A stretch of 64,000 bases of DNA from Pseudaminobacter soli (ex Li et al. 2025). Its GTDB lineage: Bacteria > Pseudomonadota > Alphaproteobacteria > Rhizobiales > Rhizobiaceae. The stretch spans positions 512,967-576,966 of the forward strand of contig NZ_PXYL01000002.1 of the NCBI RefSeq assembly GCF_003012705.1, read 5' to 3'. The notes under the pieces are model-generated. The model was not told the origin of the DNA. It saw nothing but the letters and a program-made list of their open reading frames with translations, and did no database searches. A program made the position numbers and the translations under genes. Shown piece by piece: positions 38,444-47,400 of the stretch (the first letter of the stretch is position 1; each line of letters begins with the position of its first letter).

Positions 38444-38824
38444 TCAAGACATCCGCTCCACCCATTGAACCCGCGAAGAGCCTGGTTCGAACGGATCGCC
38501 GAAATATTGGGTTTCGCGGGCCACCTGGCCGTCCCTAAACTCCATAATGCTGACCGTGTAAGACGGCCGCCCATCGTAGGTCAGAACCAATTCGGTGATC
38601 CAGAGGTCGCCAGCCCCGAGTATCCGCCGCACGGTGAAGCGCTTCTTGTTCGGCTGCGCCGAACGAGATGCCTGAATGTTGTGCCGACCACGGATGCGCT
38701 CACCCGACTGCGGGTATTCGAGCACCGCGTCCTCTCGGTAAATCCGATGCTCCGCCTCGAAGTCGTTCGCGTCGGAGGCTGCCCAGTGGCGATCGAGAGC
38801 AGCTCTAATCTCGCTGTCTTCCAT
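38444..38824 (-). CDS. SnoaL-like / NTF2-fold protein
   Basis: 126 aa from the ATG at 38824, where GAGGAAG gives a good ribosome site; a longer frame to 38887 lacks one. The pattern ALDRHWAASDANDFEAEHRI, YREDAVLEYPQSGERIRGR and VSIMEFRDGQVARETQYFGD is typical of the NTF2/SnoaL alpha-beta barrel family. Such proteins bind or isomerise small hydrophobic compounds; no catalytic pair can be assigned. It is convergent with the helicase gene, 63 bp away, and has no clear partners. Confidence 0.8.
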   Translation of the reverse strand: MEDSEIRAALDRHWAASDANDFEAEHRIYREDAVLEYPQSGERIRGRHNIQASRSAQPNKKRFTVRRILGAGDLWITELVLTYDGRPSYTVSIMEFRDGQVARETQYFGDPFEPGSSRVQWVERMS

Positions 38825-39049
38825 CTCAATCTTCCTCGCATCTGCGGCGCGCACAGGCGCCTCGTGGCTCCTCGAATTCGAGGACACTGCTGCAAGCGCT
38901 TCGAGATCCGACGTTACACCCTATGAGAACTCTTTCGCCAGCGCCGCGTCACTTCCGACTTTGGCGCGATCCGGACCAATGCACTGGCATAGGCCCGTTG
39001 CGGCCTCTGCCGCTGTTTGAAGATCCGCCCGTCGGTGTATCGAACGGCG

Positions 39050-39172
39050 ATGACCTACCCTCCGATTGATCCCTACGATTCCGCCCTGCTCGGCGTCCCG
39101 CAGTCCATGGAAGAGATGCGCATGGCGCTTGACTCATTCGAGGCCGCTTCTTCCCAGGGCAGGAACGCCTGA
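39050..39172 (+). pseudogene. Possible N-terminal remnant resembling proline iminopeptidase
   Basis: A 40-codon frame whose first residues, MTYPPIDPYDSALLGV, resemble the start of proline iminopeptidases (YPxIxPYDxGxLxV). Nothing of the hydrolase domain follows: it continues SMEEMRMALDSFEAASSQG and stops. The stop is one base before the MFS transporter start, so it could now act as a short coupled leader. It may be a deletion remnant or a chance frame. Confidence 0.3.
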
Positions 39173-39173
39173 G

Positions 39174-40373
39174 ATGAAAAATGGCATCCCCGTTGGGGTC
39201 GTCGGCGCGCTCGGCCTTACCCAGATCATCGGCTACGGCACGCTCTACTACAGCTTCAGCATCCTCGCCCCGGGGATGGCCCGTGATTTCGGCCTGACCG
39301 TGGAGCAGGTGTTCGGCGTCTTCTCCGCCTCGTTGTTCGTCGGCGGCCTGTCGGCCCCGTTTGTCGGCAGGTGGATGGACCGCTTCGGCGCGGCGATGGT
39401 CATGACCGTCGGTTCCGCCGTCTCCGCCCTGACCCTGTTACTCTGTGCCTGGTCACCATCCACGGTCGTGTTCGCACTGGCCATAGCCCTCCTGGAGGTC
39501 GCTTCTGGCATGGTGCTGTATCAGGCCGCGTTTGCGGCACTCGTCGAGAGCCGTCCGCAGGCTGCATCGCGAAGCATCACCTATCTCACTTTGATCGCCG
39601 GCTTCTCCTCGACGATTTTCTGGCCGATCACAGCCCGCATCCACGAGCATCTTTCCTGGCGCGAAATCTATGTGGCGTTCGCCGGGCTGAACCTGCTCGC
39701 CTGCCTGCCGCTGCACCACTGGATCGCCCGCTCCAGGAAGTCTGAAGCGGCGTTGTACGTCCATCACGGACAGGAGGCGGTTGTCGGTGCGCTTCCGGCC
39801 GATCTCCGGCGGCGCGGCATGGTCATGGTCTCGCTGGCGTTCGCCCTCCAGGGCTTTGCGCTGTCTGCCATCCTGACGCACATGGTGCCGATGCTGGGAA
39901 CGATCGGCTTTGGGGCCGCAGCCGTGATGATCGGCTCGCTGTTCGGCCCGTCCCAGGTTCTGAGCCGGTTGGTCAACATGGCGTTTGGCAAGAACATGTC
40001 GCCGCCCATGCTTGCGACATTGTCGGCTGTCCTGATTGTTGCGGGCGTCGTCATCCTCGGTGTGTCGGGGACCTGGCTGCCGGGAGCCGTCGCCTTCGCC
40101 GTCTGCGTTGGCCTAGGTTCGGGCATCAACAGCATCGCCCAAGGCTCGCTGCCGCTCTGGCTGTTCGGCTCGACGGGCTACGGCGCCATAACGGGCCGCA
40201 TGGCCGCCACACGGCTCGCAGCCGGGGCGCTGGCCCCGTTCGTTTTCTCCGTACTGATGGAGCGCTTCGGTGTCAATGTTGCGCTAATAGTCAATGCGTG
40301 CCTCGGGGCGGTGGGCATAGCTGCATTCTTCGCGGTGGTTTCGGCAACGCGACGCACAGCCATCGCGACATGA
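39174..40373 (+). CDS. Major facilitator superfamily transporter
   Basis: 399 aa, twelve probable helices. The ATG at 39174 (MKNGIPVGVVGALGLTQIIG) is chosen because the first helix begins right there. The MFS loop 2-3 motif reads GRWMDRFGAA, and the repeat in the second half follows around GRMAATRLAAG. The N-terminal stretch TQIIGYGTLYYSFSILAPGM resembles MFS proteins annotated as arsenite exporter ArsK in rhizobia, but no ars genes are adjacent, so the substrate is left open. It follows the short frame at 39050 with one base between. Confidence 0.88.
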   Translation: MKNGIPVGVVGALGLTQIIGYGTLYYSFSILAPGMARDFGLTVEQVFGVFSASLFVGGLSAPFVGRWMDRFGAAMVMTVGSAVSALTLLLCAWSPSTVVFALAIALLEVASGMVLYQAAFAALVESRPQAASRSITYLTLIAGFSSTIFWPITARIHEHLSWREIYVAFAGLNLLACLPLHHWIARSRKSEAALYVHHGQEAVVGALPADLRRRGMVMVSLAFALQGFALSAILTHMVPMLGTIGFGAAAVMIGSLFGPSQVLSRLVNMAFGKNMSPPMLATLSAVLIVAGVVILGVSGTWLPGAVAFAVCVGLGSGINSIAQGSLPLWLFGSTGYGAITGRMAATRLAAGALAPFVFSVLMERFGVNVALIVNACLGAVGIAAFFAVVSATRRTAIAT

Positions 40374-40426
40374 GCAAGCGCGATCCGGCTCTCCACGGTT
40401 TGCCGAACATGGGGCAAGCAATCTGA

Positions 40427-41380
40427 ATGGTCGAACCGCCAGAAATCGCTAATGAGACCGACTTTGAGAGGTGGCGGTCCCGTCCAGATCAGTGGTTGCC
40501 GCTCGTGAACGGAATTGCTCGCGAAGAAGGCATCAACCCCAGAAACCTCTCGCAATTCGGCAACAGCACAAACCTTGTCATTGACCTCGACGATCGGTTG
40601 ATACTGAAGCTTTTTCCGCCGATTTACCGGACGCAGTTCACCAGCGAGCGCAATGCGCTTCGGTATTTGGCGGGAAAAATGGACGTCCCGATCCCTTCAA
40701 TCGAAGCAGAGGGTGAGCGCAACGGTTGGGGCTGGCTTATCATCACCAAGCTCGACGGCATTGTAGGTTCGATAGCTTGGTCGCTGCTGCCGGAGCAGGA
40801 GAAGGAGCGTGTGCTTGAGCAGATAGGAGGCGCCATCTCCAGCATGCAGGCACTTCCGCCAGGAGACCTGAGTACAGGCAAACCCTCTTGGCGGGACTTC
40901 GTCAAAGGACAGATCGACGGTTGCTTCGAGCGTCACCGGCAGTTGGGAATGTCGCCGGGCTTTCTGTCTGATCTCCGCGTGCTACTCGCTGATGCACCGT
41001 CGGTCATTCCGCTTGATGCACCACCAGTCATACTGACAGGAGATTGGATCCCCCAGAACATCCTCCTTTCGGAAGATCGCGGGGTATGGAAACTCGCAGG
41101 GGTCATCGATTTCGGGGATGTCATGACGGGTTGGGGAGAATACGATCTTCTTGCACCCACCGCATTCATGTGTGCGGGTTCGCATGGCCGCACCAAGTCA
41201 CTTCTGAGGGGATACGGCACGGTTGATGGCGAGTGTGACAGCGCGATGAGACGTCGCCTTCTGACATTGACGTTTCTCCATGCTGAAAGCGATCTGCGCA
41301 AGGTTGACATCGACGGCTGGGAAGATCGGGCGACGCGTCTGTTCGATCTTGGAGACATCATTTGGCCAGGAGCCGACTAG
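40427..41380 (+). CDS. Aminoglycoside phosphotransferase (APH)-family kinase
   Basis: 317 aa protein-kinase-like fold. NLVIDLDDRLILKLFPP is the nucleotide-binding strand with its lysine. The catalytic loop appears as VILTGDWIPQNILLS (APH usually HGDxxxxN) with the aspartate and asparagine retained. AGVIDFGDVMTGWGEYDLL is the metal-binding IDF/W-D segment. Family members phosphorylate antibiotics, homoserine, choline and other small molecules, and the sequence does not say which. It begins 53 bp after the MFS gene on the same strand, so a shared transcript is possible. Confidence 0.85.
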   Translation: MVEPPEIANETDFERWRSRPDQWLPLVNGIAREEGINPRNLSQFGNSTNLVIDLDDRLILKLFPPIYRTQFTSERNALRYLAGKMDVPIPSIEAEGERNGWGWLIITKLDGIVGSIAWSLLPEQEKERVLEQIGGAISSMQALPPGDLSTGKPSWRDFVKGQIDGCFERHRQLGMSPGFLSDLRVLLADAPSVIPLDAPPVILTGDWIPQNILLSEDRGVWKLAGVIDFGDVMTGWGEYDLLAPTAFMCAGSHGRTKSLLRGYGTVDGECDSAMRRRLLTLTFLHAESDLRKVDIDGWEDRATRLFDLGDIIWPGAD

Positions 41381-41617
41381 CTCGCGCGAACCGGTAGCGC
41401 GTCAGCTTTCCCGAATAATCCGGCACAAACCGAACCGCCTCCTTTCCGCCAATCTCGGACCTTTCCGCGCTCACTTTTGTTGTCGGACAGCGGACGTTCC
41501 AGCCAACTGGCCGTTCTGGTCGGAAGCGGACGCTACGAGATTTTCAGTAGCGCAACCGTATTGCCTGCGGCCCTAAACAGGCAACGGCCTCTGCTACAAC
41601 GCAGGATACTGCGGAAG

Positions 41618-41968
41618 TCATGCAGCAAGGCGCCCCTGATGGCTGCGGTGCTGACGGGAGCGACCAGACCCGCGCCGCTGATATTCGGCGGCGAACTTGA
41701 CAGGGTCGGAGCAGCGAGCCTCAAGGAGAGGCTGCAAGCTTTCCTCGAAAAGATGCCGCTCTGAAGCGTTGAGGTCGCTGGTGGAGCGAAACATCAGGCT
41801 CTGCGCGAGGTCGTCCTCTGGCCGTCCCTCATTGAACAACCCTTCATCCACCAGGTCTCGGAGGACATCGAGGTAGTCCATGTGAAATTGCCAATCCCAG
41901 GTGTCATCGTCCTTACAGAACACCGCCGCAACTTCCAGGGTTTCGTGTGATAGATAGTTGATCGCCAT
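41618..41968 (-). CDS. Hypothetical protein
   Basis: 116 aa of unknown family. GAGGAGG seven bases before the ATG at 41968 is a strong ribosome site and supports the gene. The N-terminal half is acidic and helical (HETLEVAAVFCKDDDTWDWQ, DYLDVLRDLVDEGLFNEGR). The last 25 residues are basic and Gln/Arg/Ser-rich, looking like read-through into a random tail, so the C-terminus may have been changed by a frameshift. Alone between the APH-like kinase (convergent) and a gene-poor stretch. Confidence 0.6.
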   Translation of the reverse strand: MAINYLSHETLEVAAVFCKDDDTWDWQFHMDYLDVLRDLVDEGLFNEGRPEDDLAQSLMFRSTSDLNASERHLFEESLQPLLEARCSDPVKFAAEYQRRGSGRSRQHRSHQGRLAA

Positions 41969-42647
41969 ATCGGCCTCCTCACTACTGGCCCACCCCTATA
42001 GAACAAAAAGAGAACACAAGAGTCAAGAGGAAGCAACGGCGGGTTTCAACGAGGCTGGCAAGATAGGATTAGCGACAGCGAAGATGGGCAGCTTTCGACC
42101 CGTTGCAGTCATCCGGGTCTGCTCGCGCAATGGCGTGAGTTGACCGGGGCCAAGCAGTCGTTGATGACCCCATCGGGCGAAACGGCCTTCCCCGAAATCG
42201 ATTTGCGTGAGCCGTTCAGACAACGCAGCATTTGTTGGCGCTTAGACTTGCGGGCTCCGCATCTGCGCAATGGCAGTCATGAAATCCCTGACATGCGCGC
42301 CAAGCTCTTTCGAGCTTATGCTCTCAATCCATTGTTCGATCGTGCGCTGGTCAGAAATGCTCGATGAAGAAGACAACAGGTATTGGACCAAGGTGTTCGG
42401 TATCTATTCCCCTTTGTCATACCTGCCCTAGATACTCGCTGCCGTTGCCGGAAGAACCGGCCGTATTCAGCTCAAGACTGGCGACCGTCGGTCAACCAAA
42501 GCAGGCTCGGGTACATGGCACGCCGAGCCGCCGAACAGGGAGCTTCAACAGGCCAAGCAATCGCGCATTTCGATCGAAATAGGGGTGCCCAGGGGAGGGA
42601 GCGTGTCTGCCAACTCGAATTGGTGATCTCAATCGAAGGAGCGTGCA
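41969..42647. other. Gene-poor stretch with possible decayed coding remnants
   Basis: About 680 bp with no recognised gene. On the minus strand, 42242-42376 encodes a compact peptide (DQRTIEQWIESISSKELGAH, then VRDFMTAIAQMRSPQV) that reads like protein but has only TTG as a start and no ribosome site. The region ends with the sulfatase promoter and its GAAGGAG ribosome site at about 42635. Confidence 0.4.
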
Positions 42648-44462
42648 ATGACAGACAAGCCAGGAGATGGCCGCAATATCGAGGCAGCCGACGTCGATGG
42701 AAGAACGTCTGGTAGCTCGAGCGGTTCTGCAGGATTTTCCCAGTCCATCTTACGACGGAGCATTGAAATCCGCTCCAAAACGATCGCGTCGCGGTCGCTC
42801 GGTGCGCTTGCCGCCGGGGTTCTCATGGTCGGGTTGCCAGCACTCTCGGGCCCGGCGCAGGCGCAGGAACAGCGCCCCAACATCGTCGTGCTGATGACCG
42901 ACGACACCGGCTGGAGCGACTTCGGAGCCTATTCCGGAGGCGGCGCGGGCCTCGGCCACCCGACACCGAATGTCGATCAGATCGCCAAGGAGGGTGCTGT
43001 CTTCACCAACTGGTACGGACAGGCAAGCTGCACGGCCGGCCGGGCTTCCTTCATCACCGGTCGCGTTCCGATCCGCTCGGCGCTCTCGATCGTGGTCGCC
43101 CCGGGCGATGAAAACCGTCTCCGCAAGGAGACGCCCACGATCGCGGAATTCTTCCAGAAGAATGGCTACTCCACCTATTTCTCCGGCAAATGGCACCTCG
43201 GCGATAAGCCAGACGCCTATCCGACCGAGCATGGCTTCGATCAGATGAAGCATTTTGCCGCCTATTATGCCGGCGTCTATGCCTATAATGACACCGCCAG
43301 CACGTTCCATCCCTGGTTCCCGTCCTACAATCGGGAATTCAACAAGATGTACGACGACATTGTCAATCTGGGCGAATGGGAAGGAACTGCGGGGCAAGCC
43401 GCCCGAATGGTCGGCACCATAACCTATGACTCGCTGGCGGAGTTCGACATCCGGCAAACCGACTCGGCGATCGATTACATCAAACAGCACGCCAAGGGCG
43501 GCAAGCCCTTCTTCATGGACGTCAACTTCATCAAGATGCACAACCCGACGAACCCGGCGCCGGAGTTCAGAGGCCGGTCGAAGCTTGGGAATTATTCGGA
43601 TTCCTTGATGGAAATGGATGCCGACATCGGTCGCATCATGGATGCCATCCGGGCCGAGGCCCCCAACACGATCGTCATCCTGACGGCCGACAATGGTGCC
43701 TGGCTCGACGCCTATCCGGATGCCGGGACCACGCCCTTCCGCGGCGAAAAGGGGTCGGCGTTCGAGGGCGGCTGGCGCGTTCCCGGCATCATGTGGTGGC
43801 CCAGCCATATCCCGGCCGGCGTCCAGTACAACGAAATGATGTCGCACATCGACTGCTGGGCGACGCTGGCCTCTATGGTCGGCCTCACCCCGCCCCCGCA
43901 TGACTGGGTCGGCAACGACGGCAAGCCGATCTACTTCGACAGCATCGACAACAGCGCCTACATCCTCGGCAAGGCCCAGCATTCCGCGCGCAGATCTTGG
44001 GTCTATATCGATGGAGAGAATTTCCTTGGCGTGCGTGCGGATATCGGCGACGACCCCAGGGAGCCCTGGGTCAACATCGCCTGGAAATATCTCTGGACGG
44101 CGAAGGATTCCTGGCTTGGCGCAACTGCCAATCTGGGATCGATCGGCGCCCTCTACAACCTGACCATGGACCCCTATGAGAAATACGACATGATCTTCAA
44201 CGGGGCAGCCCCGGCGCGCGTGCTGACGAGCTCGCCAGGACGCTTCTCCGGGGAAGACAATGGTTGGGTCCTGTCGCTGATCTATCCGGTGGTCATCGAT
44301 TTCGACAAGTCGATCATGCAATATCCCAGCATCAGGCGCTATGTCGGCGGCGCGTCAAATGACCTGGTGCCCAACCTGCAGCACCCGGACGATCCGGTCC
44401 CCCTGCTGAAGCAGCAATTGATGGAGCAGAAGGAACCGCATATCGGCGGTGGCGGCGGCTAA
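42648..44462 (+). CDS. Exported arylsulfatase-family sulfatase with CTAGR active site
   Basis: 604 aa with GAAGGAG eight bases before the ATG. An unusual ~45-residue polar extension precedes a signal helix (LGALAAGVLMVGLPALSGPA, cleavage near AQA/Q). The metal-binding DD is at 85-86 (VLMTDDTGWSDFG). The formylglycine site is C128 in SCTAGRASF, that is C-x-A-x-R rather than the common C-x-P-x-R. FSGKWHLGDKPD and ILTADNGAWLD complete the alkaline-phosphatase-fold active site. It would release sulfate from organic sulfate esters in the periplasm. No formylglycine-generating enzyme is encoded in the window. It is followed by a strong hairpin. Confidence 0.93.
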   Translation: MTDKPGDGRNIEAADVDGRTSGSSSGSAGFSQSILRRSIEIRSKTIASRSLGALAAGVLMVGLPALSGPAQAQEQRPNIVVLMTDDTGWSDFGAYSGGGAGLGHPTPNVDQIAKEGAVFTNWYGQASCTAGRASFITGRVPIRSALSIVVAPGDENRLRKETPTIAEFFQKNGYSTYFSGKWHLGDKPDAYPTEHGFDQMKHFAAYYAGVYAYNDTASTFHPWFPSYNREFNKMYDDIVNLGEWEGTAGQAARMVGTITYDSLAEFDIRQTDSAIDYIKQHAKGGKPFFMDVNFIKMHNPTNPAPEFRGRSKLGNYSDSLMEMDADIGRIMDAIRAEAPNTIVILTADNGAWLDAYPDAGTTPFRGEKGSAFEGGWRVPGIMWWPSHIPAGVQYNEMMSHIDCWATLASMVGLTPPPHDWVGNDGKPIYFDSIDNSAYILGKAQHSARRSWVYIDGENFLGVRADIGDDPREPWVNIAWKYLWTAKDSWLGATANLGSIGALYNLTMDPYEKYDMIFNGAAPARVLTSSPGRFSGEDNGWVLSLIYPVVIDFDKSIMQYPSIRRYVGGASNDLVPNLQHPDDPVPLLKQQLMEQKEPHIGGGGG

Positions 44463-44481
44463 GTGCCTTGCCCCACAGGAT

Positions 44482-44519
44482 GTCAGCGCAGCCAGCCCCG
44501 TTGGCCTGGCTGCGTTGAC
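44482..44519 (+). terminator. Strong hairpin after the sulfatase gene
   Basis: 14-bp stem (GTCAGCGCAGCCAG / CTGGCTGCGTTGAC, one G-T pair) with a 10-base loop, starting 20 bp after the sulfatase stop. No U-run follows, so it may be a transcript-end stabiliser or a weak terminator. Confidence 0.55.
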
Positions 44520-44719
44520 GTGCCGGATGGCAAGGACAAGAATACCATCATTCCAAGCGGCGCAGTCCGCATTGCAGCCATCCCCCACCTGCTTCGTCCA
44601 AGACACCTGAGCAATAGTCAACGACAATTCTCAAACAAAGAGATTTCTACTGCTGCGGATGCGTATATACTCGCCTAAGCGGGCGCTGAATTGCAGATTA
44701 GCTTGTACGCTGGCCCAAA

Positions 44720-45631
44720 TTACGACAAGCCTTGTGCGCTCACTATTTCGGTGCGCATCTTGCTGACGACGGAATCGATGAACGCGGAAACCGCCAAGGG
44801 CAGGTGAGCCCGGCTGGGATAGACGACACTCATGGAAAGGTTGCGGCGCATGTATTGCGGCAGCACTGGCACGAGTCGGCCGGCCGCGAAATCGGCCGTC
44901 CCCAGTATCGGGGTTAATGCGATGCCGAGGCCCGCAATAGCCGCCTTTCGGATTGCCTGCGCGGTGTTGGCCATGACGCGGCCGGTGACGGTCACCTCCT
45001 CCTCGACACCGTCGGGGCCTTGTAGGCGCCAGGTCGCATAATCCCGCGCCTGGGGCACAAAGAGACAGTCATGGCGGGTCAGATCCTGCAGCGTGGCCGG
45101 CGTCCCGCGCGCAGCGAGATAGGACGGGCTGGCAACAAGTCCGATCGATCGGCTTTGAATCTTGCGCACGACATAATTCGGACTGCGCGTTTGTGTGCTT
45201 CGGAAGGCGACATCGATGCCCTCTTCGATGAGATCGACCGTGGCGTCGCTTAGCACGAACTCGATGCGCACTTGCGGATGCGAGGCCAGGAATTCGGCCA
45301 CCCATTCCATCTTGTAGAAGTCGAAGAAGTCGGCGGGCATGGCCACACGTATTAGCCCCCTGGGTATGCGCCCGCCGGAAATCAAATCCTCTCCGGCTTG
45401 TTGCAATCCGTCCACGGCTGCGGCGCTGTTACCGTAGAGTTCATACCCGGCATCCGTGAGCTTCAGCTTCCGGGTCGATCGCTGCATGAGCCGGGCGCCG
45501 AGCTGCTCTTCCAGCTCCTGAATGCGCCGGCTGACCGTATTGGCCGGAATCCCCAAGCGGCGCCCGGCCTCTGCGAAACTGCCGAAACGAACAACCTGCA
45601 CGAACAGGCCGAGATCGTTCAGGTCGAGCAT
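44720..45631 (-). CDS. LysR family transcriptional regulator
   Basis: 303 aa, usual LysR length. N-terminal winged helix: LNDLGLFVQVVRFGSFAEAG and RRLGIPANTVSRRIQELEEQ; the rest is the periplasmic-binding-like effector domain (VRIEFVLSDATVDLIEEGID). It is divergent from the FMN reductase gene and separated by 143 bp that contain a perfect palindrome. This is the classic layout for a LysR activator of the neighbouring oxidoreductase genes. The effector may be a quinone or electrophile, by analogy with similar clusters. Confidence 0.93.
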   Translation of the reverse strand: MLDLNDLGLFVQVVRFGSFAEAGRRLGIPANTVSRRIQELEEQLGARLMQRSTRKLKLTDAGYELYGNSAAAVDGLQQAGEDLISGGRIPRGLIRVAMPADFFDFYKMEWVAEFLASHPQVRIEFVLSDATVDLIEEGIDVAFRSTQTRSPNYVVRKIQSRSIGLVASPSYLAARGTPATLQDLTRHDCLFVPQARDYATWRLQGPDGVEEEVTVTGRVMANTAQAIRKAAIAGLGIALTPILGTADFAAGRLVPVLPQYMRRNLSMSVVYPSRAHLPLAVSAFIDSVVSKMRTEIVSAQGLS

Positions 45632-45689
45632 CGTCGCAATTCCTTCGAATAATGGGGGAGTTAAATCCGATATCCTCGTCTAGTCAATC

Positions 45690-45710
45690 AAACATGCGGT
45701 GATCATGTTT
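45690..45710. promoter_or_regulatory. Candidate LysR operator AAACATG-N7-CATGTTT
   Basis: Perfect 7-bp inverted repeat 59 bp from the lysR start and 65 bp from the FMN reductase start. Size and placement fit a LysR-type recognition site. Confidence 0.5.
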
Positions 45711-45774
45711 TAGTGGCAGCGGGAATTGCATTCGGTCCCGATTGTTCGACCAACCTAAAGGGAAGGCGTCCCAC

Positions 45775-46377
45775 ATGTTCAAGAACCCGCACATCGGCAT
45801 CGTCATCGGCTCGACGCGCCAGGGCCGCTTCAGTGAGCGCGCGGCCGCATGGTTTCAAAAGATTGCGGCTCGGCGCACCGATCTCAGCTTCGAAATGATC
45901 GACCTGCGTGACTACCCATTGCCGTTCTTTGATGAACCAGGGTCGCCGCTCTGGATACCTCCCAGAGACAATACGGCACAACGCTGGGCGGCGAAGCTGG
46001 CCGATCTGGACGGGCTTGTCTTCGTCACGCCCGAATACAATCACGGATACAGTGCTATGCTGAAAAATGCGCTGGACTATGCCTATCAGGCATACAACCG
46101 CAAGCCGGCCGCCTTCGTCGGGTATGGTGGCGTTGGTGCCGCACGCGCCATAGAGCAACTGCGCATGGTTGCCGTAGAACTTCAGATGGCGCCGATCCCC
46201 AAGTCCGTGAACATCGGCATGACAGAGTTCCTTGGCATCTGGCAGCAGGGCAAAGATTTCGCGGATTTTCCGCATCTCGAACAGGCGGCCGTCGCTCTGC
46301 TCGATGATCTGTCCTGGTGGGGCCGCACACTGCAAATCGGACGTCAGGCCGCATCCGTTCAGGCGTCAGTTGGCTGA
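45775..46377 (+). CDS. NADPH-dependent FMN reductase / quinone reductase
   Basis: 200 aa from the ATG at 45775 with GGGAAGG ahead; an upstream in-frame ATG at 45742 lies before the ribosome site. Flavodoxin-like fold: GIVIGSTRQGRFSERAAAWF is the phosphate-binding loop for FMN, and FVTPEYNHGYSAMLKNALDY is the family signature (PEYNxxxSxxLKNAxDW). AAFVGYGGVGAARAIEQL follows. It reduces quinones, azo dyes or free flavin with NADPH. First gene of a three-gene run with the NmrA-like and decarboxylase-like genes, under the divergent LysR regulator. Confidence 0.92.
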   Translation: MFKNPHIGIVIGSTRQGRFSERAAAWFQKIAARRTDLSFEMIDLRDYPLPFFDEPGSPLWIPPRDNTAQRWAAKLADLDGLVFVTPEYNHGYSAMLKNALDYAYQAYNRKPAAFVGYGGVGAARAIEQLRMVAVELQMAPIPKSVNIGMTEFLGIWQQGKDFADFPHLEQAAVALLDDLSWWGRTLQIGRQAASVQASVG

Positions 46378-46477
46378 ACGTTTTGGGCCGCCGCTGGGTC
46401 CGCAAAACACATCCAACGCGTCATTCAACGGGCGGTGCTCGGTTCGCCGCAATGGGTCGAGTGAAAGGAGATTGGTC

Positions 46478-47350
46478 ATGGGTCAAAAGCTTGTCGTCGT
46501 CGTTACCGGAGCCACGGGCCAACAAGGTGGCGCTGTGGTGAAGAACCTGCTCGAGCGCGGTCACGAGGTTCGCGCCGTCACGCGCAATACCGACTCCGCG
46601 AAGGCGAGGGATCTCGCGAGCGCGGGCGTCGCGCTTGTGCGCGCGTCACTCGAAGACACGGCCGCGCTCACGAAGGCGCTCGAAGGAGCGACTTCACTCT
46701 TCGCCATGACGACGCCATTCGAAGGCGGCTCACAAGCCGAGACGCGACAGGGCATGTCCGCCGCAGACGCAGCCAAGGCCGCAGGCGTGCACCTCCTCTT
46801 CAACTCGGTCGGCTCCGCCAATCGGCAAACAGGCGTCCCGCACTTCGACAGCAAGTACGAGGTGGAAAAGCACATTGCCAAGATCGGCGTGCGCGCCACG
46901 GTGCTGGCACCCGTCTATTTCATGGAGAACCTCTATTTGGGCAAAGAGCAACTCACGAAAGGCATCTACGCCACGCCGCTTCCGCCGACGCGGCAGCTCG
47001 CGCAAGTCGCGGTCGCGGATATCGGGGCCGTCGCCGTTCGACTGCTCGAGGACCCGGGCCGCTTCGCCGGCAAGCGCTTCGACCTCGGCGGCGACGAACT
47101 CACGGGCAGCGATGTTGTTGCCATCCTCTCGCGTGTCACAGGTCGCCCGTTTACCTATTTCCAGGTTCCGCTGGACGTCATCCGCCAGCGCATGGGTGAG
47201 GAAGGCGCCAAGATGTACGAGTGGTTCGACCGTGTCGGCTACACGTTCGATAGTGCAGCTCTGCGCCGTGAGTTTCCGGACGTCGACTTTCACGACTTCG
47301 AATCGTGGGCAAAGCCACAGGATTGGAACACGCTTCTCCAAGGCGCATAG
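46478..47350 (+). CDS. NmrA-like NAD(P)-binding protein
   Basis: 290 aa, ATG at 46478 with AAAGGAG eight bases ahead. Rossmann start VVVVTGATGQQGGAVVKNLL (GATGxxG), then VRAVTRNTDSAKA for the nucleotide tail. The SDR-type Tyr-x-x-x-Lys is replaced by HFDSKYEVEKHI, typical of atypical NmrA/HSCARG proteins that sense NADP(H) redox state or reduce quinone-like substrates. It lies 100 bp after the FMN reductase and 50 bp before the next gene. Probably handles the same electrophilic substrates; catalytic versus sensory role is open. Confidence 0.9.
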   Translation: MGQKLVVVVTGATGQQGGAVVKNLLERGHEVRAVTRNTDSAKARDLASAGVALVRASLEDTAALTKALEGATSLFAMTTPFEGGSQAETRQGMSAADAAKAAGVHLLFNSVGSANRQTGVPHFDSKYEVEKHIAKIGVRATVLAPVYFMENLYLGKEQLTKGIYATPLPPTRQLAQVAVADIGAVAVRLLEDPGRFAGKRFDLGGDELTGSDVVAILSRVTGRPFTYFQVPLDVIRQRMGEEGAKMYEWFDRVGYTFDSAALRREFPDVDFHDFESWAKPQDWNTLLQGA

Positions 47351-47400
47351 GTCGACCGCGTGTCCGATGGATTCAGCAACTCATGAATGAGGTGATATCG

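Noticed and set aside
42750..44321. Long open frame on the minus strand (523 codons)
   Set aside because: Antisense to the sulfatase, which has full catalytic motifs and a ribosome site; composition is typical of a shadow frame.
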